From contig JAFXAB010000001.1 in assembly GCA_017522135.1 (NCBI GenBank), positions 19,797 through 83,796 of the forward strand: DNA of 64,000 bases, in the 5' to 3' direction. Below, piece after piece: positions 63,935 to 64,000 of this stretch. The position numbers and the translations under genes were made by a program. The DNA is from Bacteroidaceae bacterium (lineage in GTDB: Bacteria > Bacteroidota > Bacteroidia > Bacteroidales > Barnesiellaceae_A). The notes below the pieces were generated by a model. That model did no database searches. It was not told the origin of the DNA and saw nothing but the letters and a program-made list of their open reading frames with translations. Position 1 is the first letter of the stretch, and each line of letters opens with the position of its first letter.

Positions 63935-63942
63935 CAAAGGTA
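63935..63942 (-). promoter_or_regulatory. -7 element of the 34-residue unit
   Basis: TACCTTTG on the minus strand; no TTTG at the expected -33 distance. Transcription should start within a few bases of the ATG at 63926. Confidence 0.5.
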
Positions 63943-64000
63943 GTTAAAATTCTACAGAATTCTCATTGTGGAACAAAGCGCATACCAACAACAAATACTC

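Noticed and set aside
1..64000. tRNA, rRNA, CRISPR array, insertion sequence or prophage
   Set aside because: I scanned the intergenic stretches and found no cloverleaf, regular spacer array, transposase or phage gene.

Overview
The window is a stretch of a Bacteroidales (phylum Bacteroidota) chromosome. The grounds are the Bacteroidota-type promoter seen many times (TTTG, about 19 nt, TAnnTTTG), weak or absent Shine-Dalgarno sequences, secreted proteins ending in type IX secretion (T9SS)-like sorting domains, BspA-type LRR proteins, and families typical of the order (DUF349, DUF4924, RelA with a dead HD site). A secreted choloylglycine-hydrolase-family enzyme, a CBM26-like starch-binding surface protein and a GH13 enzyme fit a gut resident. 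The family within the order cannot be fixed from this window. I found no rRNA, tRNA, CRISPR array or insertion sequence.

Layout: 1-4570 holds a truncated TPR protein, an unrecognised 442-residue protein and a TonB-dependent receptor. 4714-9272 is a six-gene operon (nitroreductase, DUF2520 oxidoreductase, KdsC-like phosphatase, Maf, lipoprotein cyclophilin, M16 peptidase). 9413-12720 holds a DUF349 protein and a polyprenyl glycosylphosphotransferase. 17911-12714 is a five-gene minus-strand operon (tsaC, second glycosylphosphotransferase, ClC channel, fmt, YbaN-like). 18038-22625 holds an intracellular LRR protein, patatin plus GH13, and prs. 22758-27318 holds a T9SS-type surface protein, a Pmp3/YqaE small protein and a secreted TPR protein. 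27357-38358 is housekeeping: gyrA, clpC, htpG, an Ntn-hydrolase and relA. 38384-45456 holds a lipoprotein, a frameshifted fabD, a T9SS-type CHB_HEX/OB-fold protein, a trypsin-like protease and a TPR protein. 45539-51140 holds glnS, a DUF4268-DpnI pair, a candidate small RNA or attenuator, a DUF486 membrane protein and an RluA-type pseudouridine synthase. 51161-51779 is a four-helix-bundle gene framed by inverted arrays of a 10-nt unit. 51796-60599 holds prfC, DUF4924, a split chromate transporter, folC, MerR, M23 and alaS. 60771-63611 is a CBM26/LRR surface protein, and 63822-63926 is a tiny transcription unit for a 34-residue protein.

Most of the window is core-genome material: translation (fmt, tsaC, glnS, alaS, prfC, RluA), proteostasis (clpC, htpG, PPIase), stringent response, nucleotide, folate and lipid synthesis, and envelope biogenesis. 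The accessory parts are the DpnI/DUF4268 pair, the repeat-framed four-helix gene, the surface LRR/T9SS proteins and the unrecognised proteins. The best leads for something new are the four-helix cassette, the DUF4268-DpnI pair, the promoter-to-hairpin transcript at about 48924-48992, and the 34-residue transcription unit. The fabD frameshift needs checking because the gene is usually essential.
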